64,000 nt of DNA from Ptychodera flava (taxonomy: Eukaryota; Hemichordata; Enteropneusta; Ptychoderidae): contig NC_091932.1 in NCBI RefSeq assembly GCF_041260155.1, forward strand, positions 47,863,629-47,927,628. Direction: 5' to 3'. Positions 44,801-55,577 of the stretch are shown piece by piece (position 1 is the first letter of the stretch; the number at the start of each line of letters is the position of its first letter). The notes below the pieces were generated by a model, which saw only the letters and a list, made by a program, of their open reading frames with translations, was not told where the DNA came from and did not search any database. The position numbers and the translations under genes are program-made.

Positions 44801-47301
44801 CAGGGATTGAAAAGTGCCGCTTTAAATTCAGTGTGATACCCATTGAAAGGCAATCTAAGTTTTAACAATAATTATCTATAAAACAATCTCTCACTCTGTG
44901 AATTTAAATCAGTTTCAAGTTATTTATTCTAGCTCAGTTGCTATTGGATTTTATTATGTCATAAACTTACTTTGCTCTTGTCCCTCATAGAACCTTTACC
45001 CAAAATAGTAATTCTTGATCCGGTATCTTCTTGTAACCTTTTCAGTGAGTTTCCTCTTGGACCAAGAATCTTTCCTACAAAGTTAAACTGCAAAAGACAA
45101 AGAAAAAAAAGTATTAATGAGGAAGATAAGGGTTTCTTCCTTAAAACAAGCTGTTAAAACCGATGTACTCTCCCAAAAACTAAAAGCTCTCACGATCTTA
45201 ACATGTTCACCTCCAATTGCTAGTAAACAGGTCCACAATCACCATTGACAACAATAGGTTTGGGCCACACCATGGTGGTGAAAGGGTTAAGCAAGTACAC
45301 ATACCTTAGGATGGTCTCTGACAGGAAGCAAGATCTTTTCAACAAGTTTCATTGGCTTGTCTTTAGTCAACTCCAAAAACTTTGATTTTGCCTTCTCTGG
45401 GTCTTTTGCGTCTTGCACTCTTGTCATTTCTGTGGAATAAATGAAATGTCACAATCAACTGCATTACTACTGGTAATCATGAAAGTTTTGGTGCAAGGCT
45501 GACAGCTAATTAAGAATTACAAGCTAATGTTAGATTATAAATCAGGCCAAGTTGTCATGGGAACTGGTTAACTTCAACACGGAACAATCCAGTTACTTAT
45601 GTAATCTCACTTCATAAATCTGGTAGCAAAACATAAAAAATATGGAAGACAGACTTCAAGGAAGCCCTTACCCCACCTTGATTTCCCAAAGTGTCTTTTG
45701 CAGGAAGGACAGTGTGTGATGTTTATATGCACTGCATTAGTTCCAAATTCCCGAGTGGGTGCCCCCCACCCAATGCCCCTCAATATTTCAGGAGGGCTCT
45801 AACATAGAAGAAAGTCTTGACAGGGTGTGGAAGGAGATGGCGGCTTCTCGCATTACAGGAAAGTCTTGCCAAGACAGGATGTGGAGGGCAAGTAATTTCC
45901 TATTTCCGCCGCTGTCATAATTGCTGCAATAATTGTAGTCCTATGGCCCAGTGGGCATAGCCAGTGCTGGTCTGATAGTGATAGGACTTCAATTACTTTA
46001 GCTACTAATATTGTGCGGTGATATGTTGTAGTTGAACATTGTGCATGCACCTCGACTTTCATAGTTGCATATACATGCACAGCAACTTCACAACGAATTG
46101 AAATACTGGCATACATGTGTCAATGGTGCTCTTAGCTGCAAAATTGTAGCTCTACGGTGAGGCGGTCGGTGAGTTTTGTTTTTTGCGACCTCGCTCACCA
46201 GTAGAGCTACAATGCCGAAGGCCCTGTAGCATACAAAATAAGCGCGCCATACATGGCGCGGCATTTTCATGTTAAATCCCACATATTTACTGCATTTGGT
46301 CGTACTGATTTAACACTACTGAAGACTAAACACTATACTACACTAACAGTGTCGTTTATGGGGTTTAGTATTAGCACAGACACGTCGATCGCGATCCATA
46401 AACATTGAGCGTGTTTCTGGGAGCCGCCATTACCGAAAGTTGGTAATGGCTGCTCCAAGAAATGTTTTTGGAACGCGATCGACGTATTTGAACAAATACC
46501 AAACCCCATACACGACAAGGTTAGTGTAGTATAGTGTTTAATCTTCAGTAGTGATAAATCAGTATGACCAAATGCAGTAAATATATGGGATTTTACATCA
46601 AAAAGCCATGCCATGTGCAGCGTGCTTATTTTGTATGCTTCAGGGCCTTCGGCATTGTAGCTCTACTGGTGAGCGAGGTCGCAAAAACCAAAACTCACCG
46701 ACCGCCTCACCGTAGAGCTACAATTTTGCAGCTATGGTGCTCTAAGTGTAACGACATGTTGATCTATGCGACTTCTGAAACACTGCAATGCCAGTCCACA
46801 GTACAAGCAGTGGATTTCTGATACATGCAAGTTAGTTGCTATTAAAATCTGAATAGCACTATGATGGCAACTGTTTGTAGGAACACGGAGTAAACTAAAA
46901 ACTCGACATCTTTGAACTTTAACATCACAGCACGCTCCATAAATATCGGATGAATAAATCGCGTAAACAGTAAATTGTTGGCACGTGGTCGCCATCTTGC
47001 GTACGCCATTTTACATTTTGTTAGGTTAGAATCATCACAGAAGACCTTCATGGTAGTATTGACGCGAATTTTGAGTTTTCCCCCTTACTTTCATCATTAC
47101 TAGTTCCGGTTGTACAGCACTGGGTACTGCTTCAAAAGTATAAAGTCTTTGATTTCACAGGAAATACGACCGTGTGCAATGAGACAAAGAACGCAGTGCT
47201 TTACCTTCTGTGACTAGCTTTGACGCATTTGTGTAGCCCGCTTTGTCTAATTCCTCTTTCTCCTTGAACAACTCTTCCAGATACTTTGAATCGTCTGCCA
47301 T
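38677..47301 (-). CDS. STAR-family KH RNA-binding protein (Sam68/KHDRBS-like), complete, 8 coding exons
   Basis: Joining the eight exons gives 382 residues. QUA1 (about 5-32) starts [14 protein letters not shown]; the maxi-KH core lies in exons 2-4, with [13 protein letters not shown] (the GxxG loop is GPRG, residues 83-86) and [12 protein letters not shown]2 (163-184) reads [14 protein letters not shown]. After that come an RGG/Gly-Met-rich tract (about 188-275), a Tyr-Gly-Ser-rich stretch (294-340) and the C-terminus SHPYRF. The order equals that of vertebrate KHDRBS1-3, nuclear proteins that dimerise through QUA1, bind U/A-rich RNA and control splicing; the HPYRF end resembles the HPYGRY nuclear-import end of Sam68. 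All introns have GT-AG ends. The intron between exons 3 and 4 carries a 3.2-kb nest of TTAA-flanked transposons, and intron 1 a Mutator-like foldback. A paralogue lies head-to-head at 55.5 kb. Family assignment is firm; one-to-one orthology is not tested. Confidence 0.93.
39280..39353 (-). CDS. KHDRBS-like (minus) exon 7
   Basis: 74 bases encoding [20 protein letters not shown] and GSGFG, donor GTAAGT, acceptor TTTCAG. It joins exon 6 and exon 8 in frame. Confidence 0.9.
39532..39602 (-). CDS. KHDRBS-like (minus) exon 6, Tyr-rich
   Basis: 71 bases encoding [20 protein letters not shown] and DTSG, donor GTGAGT. Repeated SYG motifs give low-complexity, Tyr-rich sequence; in Sam68 the Tyr-rich tail is a target of Src-family kinases. 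Confidence 0.9.
40075..40467 (-). CDS. KHDRBS-like (minus) exon 5, QUA2 and RGG tract
   Basis: 393 bases, phase 0, donor GTAAGT, acceptor TTGAAG. It opens with QUA2 ([14 protein letters not shown]), then [11 protein letters not shown] and many GM/GG/RGG repeats, ending DQESY. The paralogue's exon is 39 codons longer in the Gly-Met part. RGG tracts are known arginine-methylation and RNA-binding sites in this family. Confidence 0.93.
40993..41139 (-). CDS. KHDRBS-like (minus) exon 4
   Basis: 147 bases, phase 0, donor GTAAGT, acceptor CAACAG. It encodes [20 protein letters not shown] through KKYLVP, the C-terminal half of the KH domain. It differs from the paralogue at only about five of 49 residues. 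Confidence 0.95.
41624..42395. mobile_element. 772-bp TTAA-flanked non-autonomous element
   Basis: The ends are inverted repeats, GGTGAAGTACGACGAATT on the left and, read inward from the right, GGTAAAGGGCGACGAATT. TTAA lies on both sides. No coding frame is supported. Confidence 0.8.
42400..44386. mobile_element. 2-kb piggyBac-like non-autonomous element
   Basis: The ends read CCCTTAAAACGCCATG on the left and, inward from the right, CCCTTAAGACGCCATA, flanked by TTAA. TTAA-CCC ends are characteristic of piggyBac. A subterminal palindromic motif CGGATATATCCG near 42457 (with CCGTATATATCCG near 42418) resembles transposase-binding repeats. No piggyBac transposase frame is visible; the interior has only short frames and an (ACAA)n/(ATAA)n microsatellite near 43800. 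Confidence 0.8.
44971..45087 (-). CDS. KHDRBS-like (minus) exon 3, KH GxxG exon
   Basis: 117 bases, phase 0 at both ends, donor GTAAGT, acceptor TTGCAG. It encodes [13 protein letters not shown] through GSMRDKSK, including the RNA-contacting GPRG loop. Confidence 0.95.
45305..45429 (-). CDS. KHDRBS-like (minus) exon 2
   Basis: 125 bases, donor GTATGT, acceptor CCACAG. It encodes the linker and the start of the KH region ([20 protein letters not shown] and on to RDHPK). Length and phase match the paralogue exactly. Confidence 0.93.
46124..46743. mobile_element. 602-bp Mutator-like foldback with perfect 9-bp target duplication
   Basis: Nearly the whole element (46133-46734) is a palindrome with arms of about 290 bases, starting TAGCTGCAAAATTGTAGC at each end. 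Both sides carry TGGTGCTCT (46124-46132 and 46735-46743). Long inverted ends plus a 9-bp duplication fit Mutator-like elements. It lies in intron 1 of the minus-strand KHDRBS-like gene. Confidence 0.88.
47205..47301 (-). CDS. KHDRBS-like (minus) exon 1
   Basis: It encodes [20 protein letters not shown] and 12 more residues up to VTE, ending one base into the next codon, followed by the donor GTAAAG. It holds the QUA1 dimerisation helix. The ATG at 47301 is the first in frame and matches the start of the paralogue. Confidence 0.93.
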
Positions 47302-47690
47302 TCTTGTAATTATGTGAATTTCTCCCTTATAAGACGATATATTACAGACGGTTACCGTAGTTCGCTAAACTGTCCACGAGTTGGGGCTTGATAGGTAGTC
47401 CTGCACGCACAACTGAGCTCACAAGCCGGGCTGACTTATGACCCCGCTTTATTCAATTTGTCCATCCGCTCAGGACAACTTGAAAATGTAGTTCGATATC
47501 ACATGTAAACATATAATTTAAAATCCTTTTCTTTAAAGAAGATTCTGGTCCATCAAAAGAAAATACAGATAAGGGCAAACTGTTTCATGATGATATATTT
47601 ATTTCATCCATCTGAACTTGATCTTTGCTAATTGTAAACCACGATAGAACATGGATTCATTAAATCAATGCGCGATGATGACACGAGCTG
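47302..47690. other. Presumed 5' UTR and promoter side of the minus-strand STAR gene
   Basis: The sequence just upstream of the minus-strand start codon. No TATA box or other motif is convincing. The next transposon begins near 47.7 kb. Confidence 0.35.
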
Positions 47691-47696
47691 TCAACA

Positions 47697-50600
47697 TGGT
47701 CACCGGGGGGGAGGGGAGGTACTCCCATAGAAAAGGTATACGGGTATGTGCCCCGGGGGGGGGGGTATTCCATGGCGAGTCTCAAAACCCGGACCGAGAC
47801 GAGTCGAGACGAGACCATAATGACCCCTCAGGCCAGGCGTTGTAAATACATCATATATACAATACTACAGAAAGCTTGCAGTTTGTTGTGAGTGTCAAAG
47901 ATCGATGCACAAAGCAAGAGATAGCACAATCAACGATTGGAACAACTGAATAAAGATTTGTTGAGGATTTTTCAACTTGAGTTCAAGGCGAGCTCGAAAC
48001 ATGCGAACTGCGATGCGACGTCGGCATTTTGGCCTAGGCTAAGCGATAAGCGCCAGATTCAGATTCTACTATGATATCTACTGTGAATTCAAAATAGGTA
48101 ACCTTGTATTAGAAACATACATACAGGAGATTTAAGTAATCATTTTTTAGAAATTAGATTCACCATTTATAAACACATTATAGGAAAGTAAACTGGAGGC
48201 TCATAGGTTTAATTTTATGCCGTGGCTATTGACAGGCGCCTGTCAATAGAAAAAATTTGGCTATTGACACGCGGGACTTTTTTAGCCAAATTTTACCGGA
48301 TTTTAGCGAAATAAACTTCCTCATGCTTCTCAGAATGTTTTCCTCTGCCATTTTTTTTCGTAAGAATGAACAAAGTCGTCGTCCACGGTTCTTTTAATTG
48401 CAAAGGAAAAGCCGAAATATGAGGATAAGAGGTAATGCTATTGCAATTGGAGAGTCAGGAATTTCTCCTAAATGGCATCATCTTTTAAGAATAGTTCTGA
48501 GAATAATGTTATAAAGTAAACAAAACGTTTATTAGGTAAAAAAATCAATTTGTGGGGGCAAGGGCGACTTTGCTTCCCCTGCAAACCTATTTGTCAAGTA
48601 TAGATCCATATTGAAAACTTTTTTGCACATTGAAAAGGAAAGACATTAGTGATAGCAATGTTTACTACGATGTTTTAAGCGAGAAAATTTTTTTACCAAA
48701 ATGTTTTAATTTCCGGGTACAGTTTTGTCGTACCCAAGGTCATTGGCTTTACTATACCATGGAGGCAGCACACCAGTGCTGACCCGAACTGGAGGTCAAG
48801 GTTAAAATGTCGGCTCCCCGTGTTGAGACTCCTTGTATCTTTCTCTCTGGCTCTTGCCTTGCGCCGTTTCTAGGCCGTGAAGTTACGCTTCGGGTGTTTT
48901 TGCTTGCTATTTTGGATTAGCTGACGAAGCTTTAGAATGTTGTCACCATGGTAATAGTCGTTTCTCAATGCAGGCATGCGGAGTTATGTCGAAAGCGACC
49001 AAGCTGTCAATGTCGCGGCCATCGGAAATCACGATGCCTGTAATGACAGTTCTCTGACGTGAACTACTAAGATTTTCCGACTTTTACAATGCAAAACGGA
49101 CCTCATCATCACTAAAGGGTGGCATTGTACCAAATAAGTATCACCAATCGGCAAAATACGCGTATGCAGGACCGTGGTTATGCTAGAGTGACACGGTGAA
49201 CGTGTACGACGTACCGTGCGTGACGGTTTTCGCTAGCATTGCAAAATATTGATTTTCCGACGTATTAGAACTTATTTTGTAATTACTACATGGCAGAACA
49301 ATGTGTTCTTCATTTACGTGGAAGAAGAGCAGTTTATTTCACTAAAATGTGGTGAATTATGAAGAAAAACGTCCCGCGTGTCAATAGCCAACTTTTGTCT
49401 ATATGACAGGCACCTATAGTGGCTCTGCACCATTTTTCTACATTACCGATACTATAGTACATGTATGTTATGTGTATGGAATCTGAGGCAGCCTCAGATT
49501 AAGATTCAAATTCGGAGAACTATGCAACCACTGACTAGAATGTACGAAAATGAACAAGCATTAGTCGATGGTAGGGGTGGGATATCACTTCTTTGACTAA
49601 GACAGAAGTGGATCAACGTCCTTTTTTTCCCGTGGCATTGGTACAGATGCTGCCTTTGTGCAAAAAAACCCGTAACTTTTCTATCAGTAAGATAGGAGGT
49701 CTTTTGGTCTCGTCTCGACTCGTCTCGGTCCGGGTTTTCTGACTCGCCGTACTTCCATTACTTGCCAATATGTATACGTGCCGCCCAAGGGGTGGGTATT
49801 TCAGCAACTTGGTCTAAAATGGGGGTATCAGTTCACAGTAAACCAGGGTCTAAAATGGGTCGATTTTTGAGTGCCACACAAGAACAATTCCAACTGTCAG
49901 TTCCCATCTTCCTGGTACAGGGTTTTGAGCTGCACTCAATAAGCATCGATATCTTTTTGTGTGGCAGGGGAACCATTAAAGAGACCCCCTGGCTTTAGCC
50001 AAAATAAATGTAGACTTTGTTTTAAAACACTGTCACTAATTGGTCAGAATTCCATATATGGAAGAATTTTGCCCAATAGAAAATATCGAAACAAAGTGGC
50101 TCTACTACTACTCTCATAACAGGTCGACCATGGGAAAACTAGCAGTGCCTTATTGAAGTACGGCGAGGCTGCTTGTAGTTTGGAATTTTAAAAACTACCA
50201 GTTAGACTGTAACTGCAGATAAGTGATAATTTCAGAAGCTGGACAAAACTTTGGTGAGGGTGAAAGATAGTTTTTTTCACTCAATTTTTTTAGTATTTCC
50301 AAAAATGTTTTTGGGAAATCATGGCTTGGCCAGCAACAAAACCGTAAATGCAGTATAGTGGTAAGCTCTGCCGGTAGCTCGGTCACGCAAATGCTTGCTT
50401 TTTACCCGATTACATTTTTGCAAATTTTGACACTATGACTTTTGACCTGGGTCAAAGGTCATAAGGTCTAAAATGGGGTCCTAAAATAACGATATTTTAG
50501 GTCTAAAATGGGCCCCGGGTTTTTAACGTGCGGCCGCACACCCCTCCCACTCCTTAGACCAGGTACCCCCCCCCGGGGTATGTGCCGCCCAAATGGGTCA

Positions 50601-50880
50601 CTTTTTCACGAAAATATCCCTAAACAAAGGTCGATTTTCATCTGGAAAATCTCTAGACATTCGTTGATAACAAAGCAATTAGGCCATATCCCCTGCTTTA
50701 AGAAAACCGTCACATCTAAAAGAATAGAAGTGAAAATTCCCAAAATTTGTCAAAGAAATCCCTAGCGATGGGTCATATTTTTGTTATATTCATGGATGAT
50801 GTTTTCAACTTGGTTACTTCGGCGGCACAACCCCATATGAAAATATCAAAGTACCCCCCCCCCCGAGTAGTACTCTCAGC
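47697..50880. mobile_element. Composite region of inverted-repeat elements with GGGG/CCCC ends
   Basis: A segment around 47755-47815 (ACCCGGACCGAGACGAGTCG) recurs inverted at 49690-49750, together with flanking TATGTGCC/GGCACGTATA and poly-G/poly-C stretches. A further related end (GGGGTATGTGCCGCCCAA) lies near 50575, with poly-C runs near 50565 and 50855. At least two related elements, one perhaps within the other, are involved. No target duplication was resolved and no transposase frame seen. Confidence 0.55.
48222..49432. mobile_element. 1.2-kb inverted-repeat element inside the composite region
   Basis: The left end has CCTGTCAATAG and GGCTATTGACACGCGGGAC; the right end carries their inverted copies (GTCCCGCGTGTCAATAGCC, then a CTATATGACAGGCACC block). 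Similarity covers about 60 bases. Exact ends and target duplication are uncertain. Confidence 0.6.
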
Positions 50881-51759
50881 TTTAGTAGCTTTATGATAAT
50901 TATAGTCCTTATTTCAACAGTAATACCAAAGAGGTGTCAGCAATTTTTCGAGCAAATAGGCCTAACATCATAGACAACAATAAAAATCATATTACTAAGT
51001 TCCCTTATAGTTTTATATGCATACACTGTATCACAGGCGCGTGGAGTGTTCAGTGTAGAGTCAACGTAAAAGAATGGATGTTTCTGATTGCAAGGCAGAA
51101 TGACGTACAAAATACTGAAAAAGAAGTATGACAGAAAACAGATAGGGCCTAAGCTCAAAGAATAATTGTGCTGGCCCAAGACAGAAAAGTTGAAAAGTTA
51201 CTTCCACAGCGATCCAACGAAGAGTATTATTGATAGAAATTCTGGATGGATTTTTGGCGTGGTATGCAAGACACTGACAGTCACAGCTAGTAAAAAATAA
51301 AGACTATATTTTGTGCCGTAGCAAAGCTGGAATCTGTAGGCCCCTACTGATGATAAGCTTACCGGACTGTTATTCCAAAAAAAAAAAGAGTTGAACGAAA
51401 AATTTCCTCGATTATTAATTGTAAAAACAAATATTATCGTGAGGCTGATACATGTCCATGGTCGTCGGTATTTCATCTATGACGTTTGAAACTCAATATT
51501 CATAGTATAATGTTCTAAGTGATTCTTACCTGTGAAATCAGAGATTATGGACAGATTAAGTCAGAAATAAAGTCAAATAAATAAACAAAAAGGTCTTTTT
51601 AACTCCTGTCAAACATAATCTGAGTGCGTAGTAAAATATCTGGAAATGCCTCTAAATATAAAATCCATAAAATCTTGTAAAAATATATTTCAGTATCACA
51701 AGTACACAAGTATCACAAGTACACCAGAGAGCACCTCTTCCCCATTTCTCGTTATAAGC
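50881..51759. other. Non-coding stretch between repeats
   Basis: AT-rich, short frames only; no repeat, exon or RNA gene recognised. Confidence 0.4.
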
Positions 51760-52310
51760 TTAGGGACCGTCGATAATAAAAGCTGACGCACAAGAAACGT
51801 AATTCCTTCGTTTTACTTGAAACCCCCTCCCTCCCCCTCAAAACGAAAGTTCTTATGCGAAATCAATTTCGTATTATGATGCCGTTTCTGACAAACCCAC
51901 ACGCACCTCTCCGACCCGCACGCTCATTAAAAAAAATACGGAAGTACACATTAATTAATAAACCTCCCTTTTACGCGTTCCACTTTTTAAGACATAGAAC
52001 ATTTTAATGCATTTCGCACGTAGGAAAATATTTCACGTACATGTTTCACGTTGAAAAAGCGTACAGGTTTTTATTTCAAATTTATATCTTTTCGTTGTCT
52101 TTTCTGTCTCCGTATTTTGTGGTCATTCTGTTCTCGATGAACGCGAAGGTAGTATTTCGTTCTCGCTGCAAAGTTGCACTTCGAAAACAATAGACGAAAA
52201 TCCTTATGCGATTTTGACGCACACAAAACGAAATGAGCTTTTACCCCCTCCCCCCTAAACGAGAGAATTACGTTTGTTGTGCGTCAGCTTTTATTATCGA
52301 CGGCCCCTTA
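51760..52310. mobile_element. Harbinger-like MITE, 545 bp
   Basis: Inverted ends of about 42 bases with two mismatches start GGGACCGTCGATAATAAAAG (51763) and GGGGCCGTCGATAATAAAAG (inward from 52307). TTA flanks both sides (51760-51762 and 52308-52310), as for the PIF/Harbinger group. Confidence 0.8.
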
Positions 52311-52974
52311 TGCTTCGCTATTTTCTGCGAGTGTTATCTAGCTAGTAAGGCACTTTCATTTCTCTTTAGACTTCAATTTGCCATGAGGCAGCGAATACCA
52401 AGGTGTGTGTTATTGGCAATGAGCCCTTCCTTGACTTACAATTACACTCTAGTATTTTTTATGAGGAGGACAGTTTCGAAATAGTTTTCCACGAGAAAAT
52501 GTATCTTAGTGAAAATGAAAGATTTCAAGAGAGTCGTTGCTTCAGCTCAGTACGTAATTCAGTGAATATGGTTGGAATCTGCAAACAATGGTGAACAAGA
52601 AAACATCACATGTGGTGAACTCACAAATGAACAAAAAGCAGAGACGATCTGGGAGAAATATCTTTAAATCTTTTGAAACTGTACAAAACAATCACATACG
52701 AAAGCAAGAACTTTACTCTGGTGACGATGATGCACATATTGAAAAGTAACTGGAGCACAATTTCCGAAGAACTATAGGCCTACTTTCCAAGTTTACTACT
52801 TTGACGTATGGGTGCATAACAAAGACACATGTAAAATGTTAGTGTAACACTTTTTATAAATATGAACATTGTTGATAAGAAATATTATCAGATTATATAT
52901 AAGTTATGATATAAACATTATTTTTGGTCATTATTGAAAGGAACGAAAAGAAAGATCCTGCACAACTGTAATAC
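52311..52974. other. Non-coding stretch before the LINE fragment
   Basis: AT-rich sequence with short frames; no recognisable feature. Its right part may be decayed LINE sequence. Confidence 0.35.
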
Positions 52975-53720
52975 TTGATAAAGAATCAAACCTTTTACAT
53001 GAAAAAGACAAAGTTAAAAATATTCCTTGGAAAGTACTGGCAACGTTTAGGAGAACGAAGCAATCAAAATGGTACTCCAAGCAATAATTTGTACCAAGAA
53101 TCAAAGAATTTTGTGGAAAAGGTAACCTCATCTGTAGGTAATAACACAGATACAATACAAGTGAAACCATCAGTTGCATAATTGAAATCTTAAAAATAAT
53201 TTGGCATGTGGTCCAGATGAAATAACACATGAAATCGTTACATGTGTAAAGGTGGTGGGCAGGTGATAATTGACTTATTGACTGCACTTTTTAATATTTG
53301 TACAGTTTAGAAATTGTTCCAATAGAATTTGGGGAAAAAATCATTATATCACTACATAAAAAGGGTGACACAAGAAATCTAAATAACTATAGAGGTATTT
53401 CATTGAGCTCAGTTATCGGAAAAATGTACAATAGAATCATAGAAAAAATATGTAACAAATTTATTCGTATCAACGGGTATTTTAGGTGAAACTCTAGAGG
53501 ATTACGGAAAAATATGCTAACTATTAACCAAATTTTCATTTTAAAACGATTAAACAACGATTCGAAAACATTAAAATAATTACACATATCCTGCGTTTTT
53601 TAGCATTCAGGAAAGCTTGTGACAGCGTTCGGAGAGATGGATTATGGTAAGCATTGTGGAATAACGGAATCAAAGGATATTGTGTGATATCAATAATAGA
53701 GTATATATAATAATTATATA
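52975..53720 (+). mobile_element. LINE fragment, reverse-transcriptase region (broken)
   Basis: Three frames together show non-LTR reverse-transcriptase signatures: LKNNLACGPDEITHEIV near 53190, HKKGDTRNLNNYRGISLSS near 53360-53410, and FRKACDSVRRDGLW near 53605-53650. The frames change and several stops intervene, so it is inactive. No 5' endonuclease part or 3' tail was recognised on this strand. The clade was not determined. Confidence 0.8.
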
Positions 53721-54261
53721 CACTACATGTAGTAACTTTCGCCGTACACTGAAAATGGGTAATAGTGTCACTTGTATATTTATGCAGAGATTGTGAGGGT
53801 TGTTTACATAAGCAGATTGCACTGTGTAAAGGATTATTTTTTAATCAAAATCATAATTATTAATAATCATAATTATAATAACAATGGGGTTTCCAGAAGG
53901 TATTTACAGAAAATAGACGACTTTATTTGTAAGAAAGCAAGATTTTATTATTCTGTAACATTCATATTAATAATTATCAATATTCATGATTAATTTTTGA
54001 TCATAACTGGAAAAATCAACACAAATAATGTCCAATTAGCCTGTGCATAAAAGTAAGATTACACATGTAATCGCATACTATGTTGTAGGTAGGCCTAACT
54101 GTGAGTAGAAAAGAAATAAAATTAACATTTCTTTTTCCTTATGCTGAAAAATGTCGTATCCCGTGACTTTGATTGTTTTGTTGTAAATTAAAGCCGGTCA
54201 AAGCGACATGGACATCTTATCAAACTTTAAGTATTGTCATTTACTGTCAGGTAGGAACCTA

Positions 54262-55015
54262 AAGCTTTCCATATTATATACTTTACTTTACTTTACTTTA
54301 CTTTATTGCTCAACAACACACTCAAGGAGTGTGGTAAGGCAAAAATTACAAAACTCAGCAAACACTGGATGAAGCTGCTGCTGGGGGAGGAACTAACGTA
54401 CACGAAATAAATTTGGCAAGATGTAATTTATCTTCGTGAGTAAAATTATACATGAACTTTTCTCAGTCATTCAAATCAAGAAAGCCAGGATTATACAAAC
54501 TTATGGATGAAAATAGACTATCTCGATAAGCTCTGTATTTTGGACATTCTATTACAAAGTTTAAAATCTGTGAGCCGTTTTGAATGCAAAGATCAATAAG
54601 TTGTCTCCCAAAGGATTGATACTACAACTATCATTATCCATTGAAATTCTATCGTGTGCAGAGTCAGGAATATAATCATTAGGTGTAGGACAGTGATTTA
54701 TGTCATGTTGAATATAATCTTGCAAATTACCTGTCCTAGCATTAGAGTTTCCTACTAAAATTATGTCTCCCAAACTAGAAAATTCAAGAATCTCAGAATG
54801 AATAGTTTCAAAATAATCGTTATTTACATGCATGACAGGCCCTTGTGGAGGTAAATATACACAACACATCCTACTAGTACTAAATGAGAAAAAATCCTTA
54901 TCAAGTTCTACTCTGAGTAAGTCTGAAATTTTTGATTTTATCTTATGAATACCTGTCTTAAGGCACGACTTAAATACAACAGCAGATCCCCCAGCAGCAC
55001 GTTTACTACGTTAAT
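54262..55015 (-). mobile_element. LINE fragment, endonuclease fused to C-terminal region (internally deleted)
   Basis: On the minus strand an apurinic-type endonuclease region (GGSAVVFKSCLKTGI, then CCVYLPPQGP and GDIILVGNSNARTGN) runs to its usual end (LIDLCIQNGSQILN). It passes directly into the C-terminal LINE motif FVIECPKYRAYRDSLF, so the reverse transcriptase between them is missing. One frame change and at least one stop are visible. The 3' end is a (TAAAG)n tail at about 54281-54305, typical of some LINE clades. Confidence 0.8.
54281..54305 (-). repeat. (TAAAG)n microsatellite, probable LINE tail
   Basis: Five tandem CTTTA units on the plus strand, at the 3' side of the minus-strand LINE fragment. 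Confidence 0.8.
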
Positions 55016-55480
55016 GTTGTAAACTTCTATCAGATCCAAAATAACTATCATCGCGCCGAAAATAAAGGATATCATGAAAAAGGGTAGGCCCACACAAAAA
55101 TGACTGAAAATAACTGTCGGTGTGCCATTTCTTACTTCATGTCCGCTTAAATTGTTTTATTTTTTTCTACCTTCCTTGACTAGATTTCTTTTCATAGGCT
55201 CTCTGTTGGAATCCCCCCCCCCTCCCTCAATCTTCCAGTCGCCCCCATAGGATATTAAATGGTCCACCTCTCACCCAGTGCCTCTTACCGATGGACTATT
55301 TACATGTTGAACTCGCAGCGGATGGATATATTGAATAGAGTACTTGTACGTCGGCTGGCCAAGCAGGGAGAATCAGTTTCCGTTTGACTAGCGTGAATGT
55401 GCTTTGCTCCGTAAATCTTGGCAAAGTTTATCGTACTTAAGCAGTTAAGACAGCAATCGACCCTGTCACAACCGTTAAGA
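55016..55480. other. Presumed promoter and 5' UTR side of the plus-strand STAR gene
   Basis: The sequence between the LINE fragment and the start codon. A C-rich run lies near 55216-55230. No core promoter motif is convincing. Confidence 0.35.
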
Positions 55481-55577
55481 ATGGCCGACGAGTCAAAGTA
55501 TCTCGAAGAGTTATACAAAGAGAAAGTGGAATTAGATAAAGTTGGCCACACAAATGCGTCGAAACTAGTCTCAGAAG
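55481..55577 (+). CDS. KHDRBS-like (plus) exon 1
   Basis: 97 bases encoding [20 protein letters not shown] and 12 more residues; donor GTAAAG. About 26 of 32 residues equal those of the minus-strand copy. Confidence 0.93.

Larger units (their letters stand above)
41601..44825. mobile_element. Nest of three TTAA-flanked (piggyBac-type) elements in a KHDRBS-like intron
   Basis: A MITE of about 450 bp (pieces 41605-41619 and 44391-44821, ends flanked by TTAA at 41601 and 44822) is interrupted by two other elements placed end to end. TTAA also occurs at each internal junction (41620, 42396, 44387). The intact form of the interrupted MITE lies at 60403-60850, which defines the insertion point precisely. 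Confidence 0.85.
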
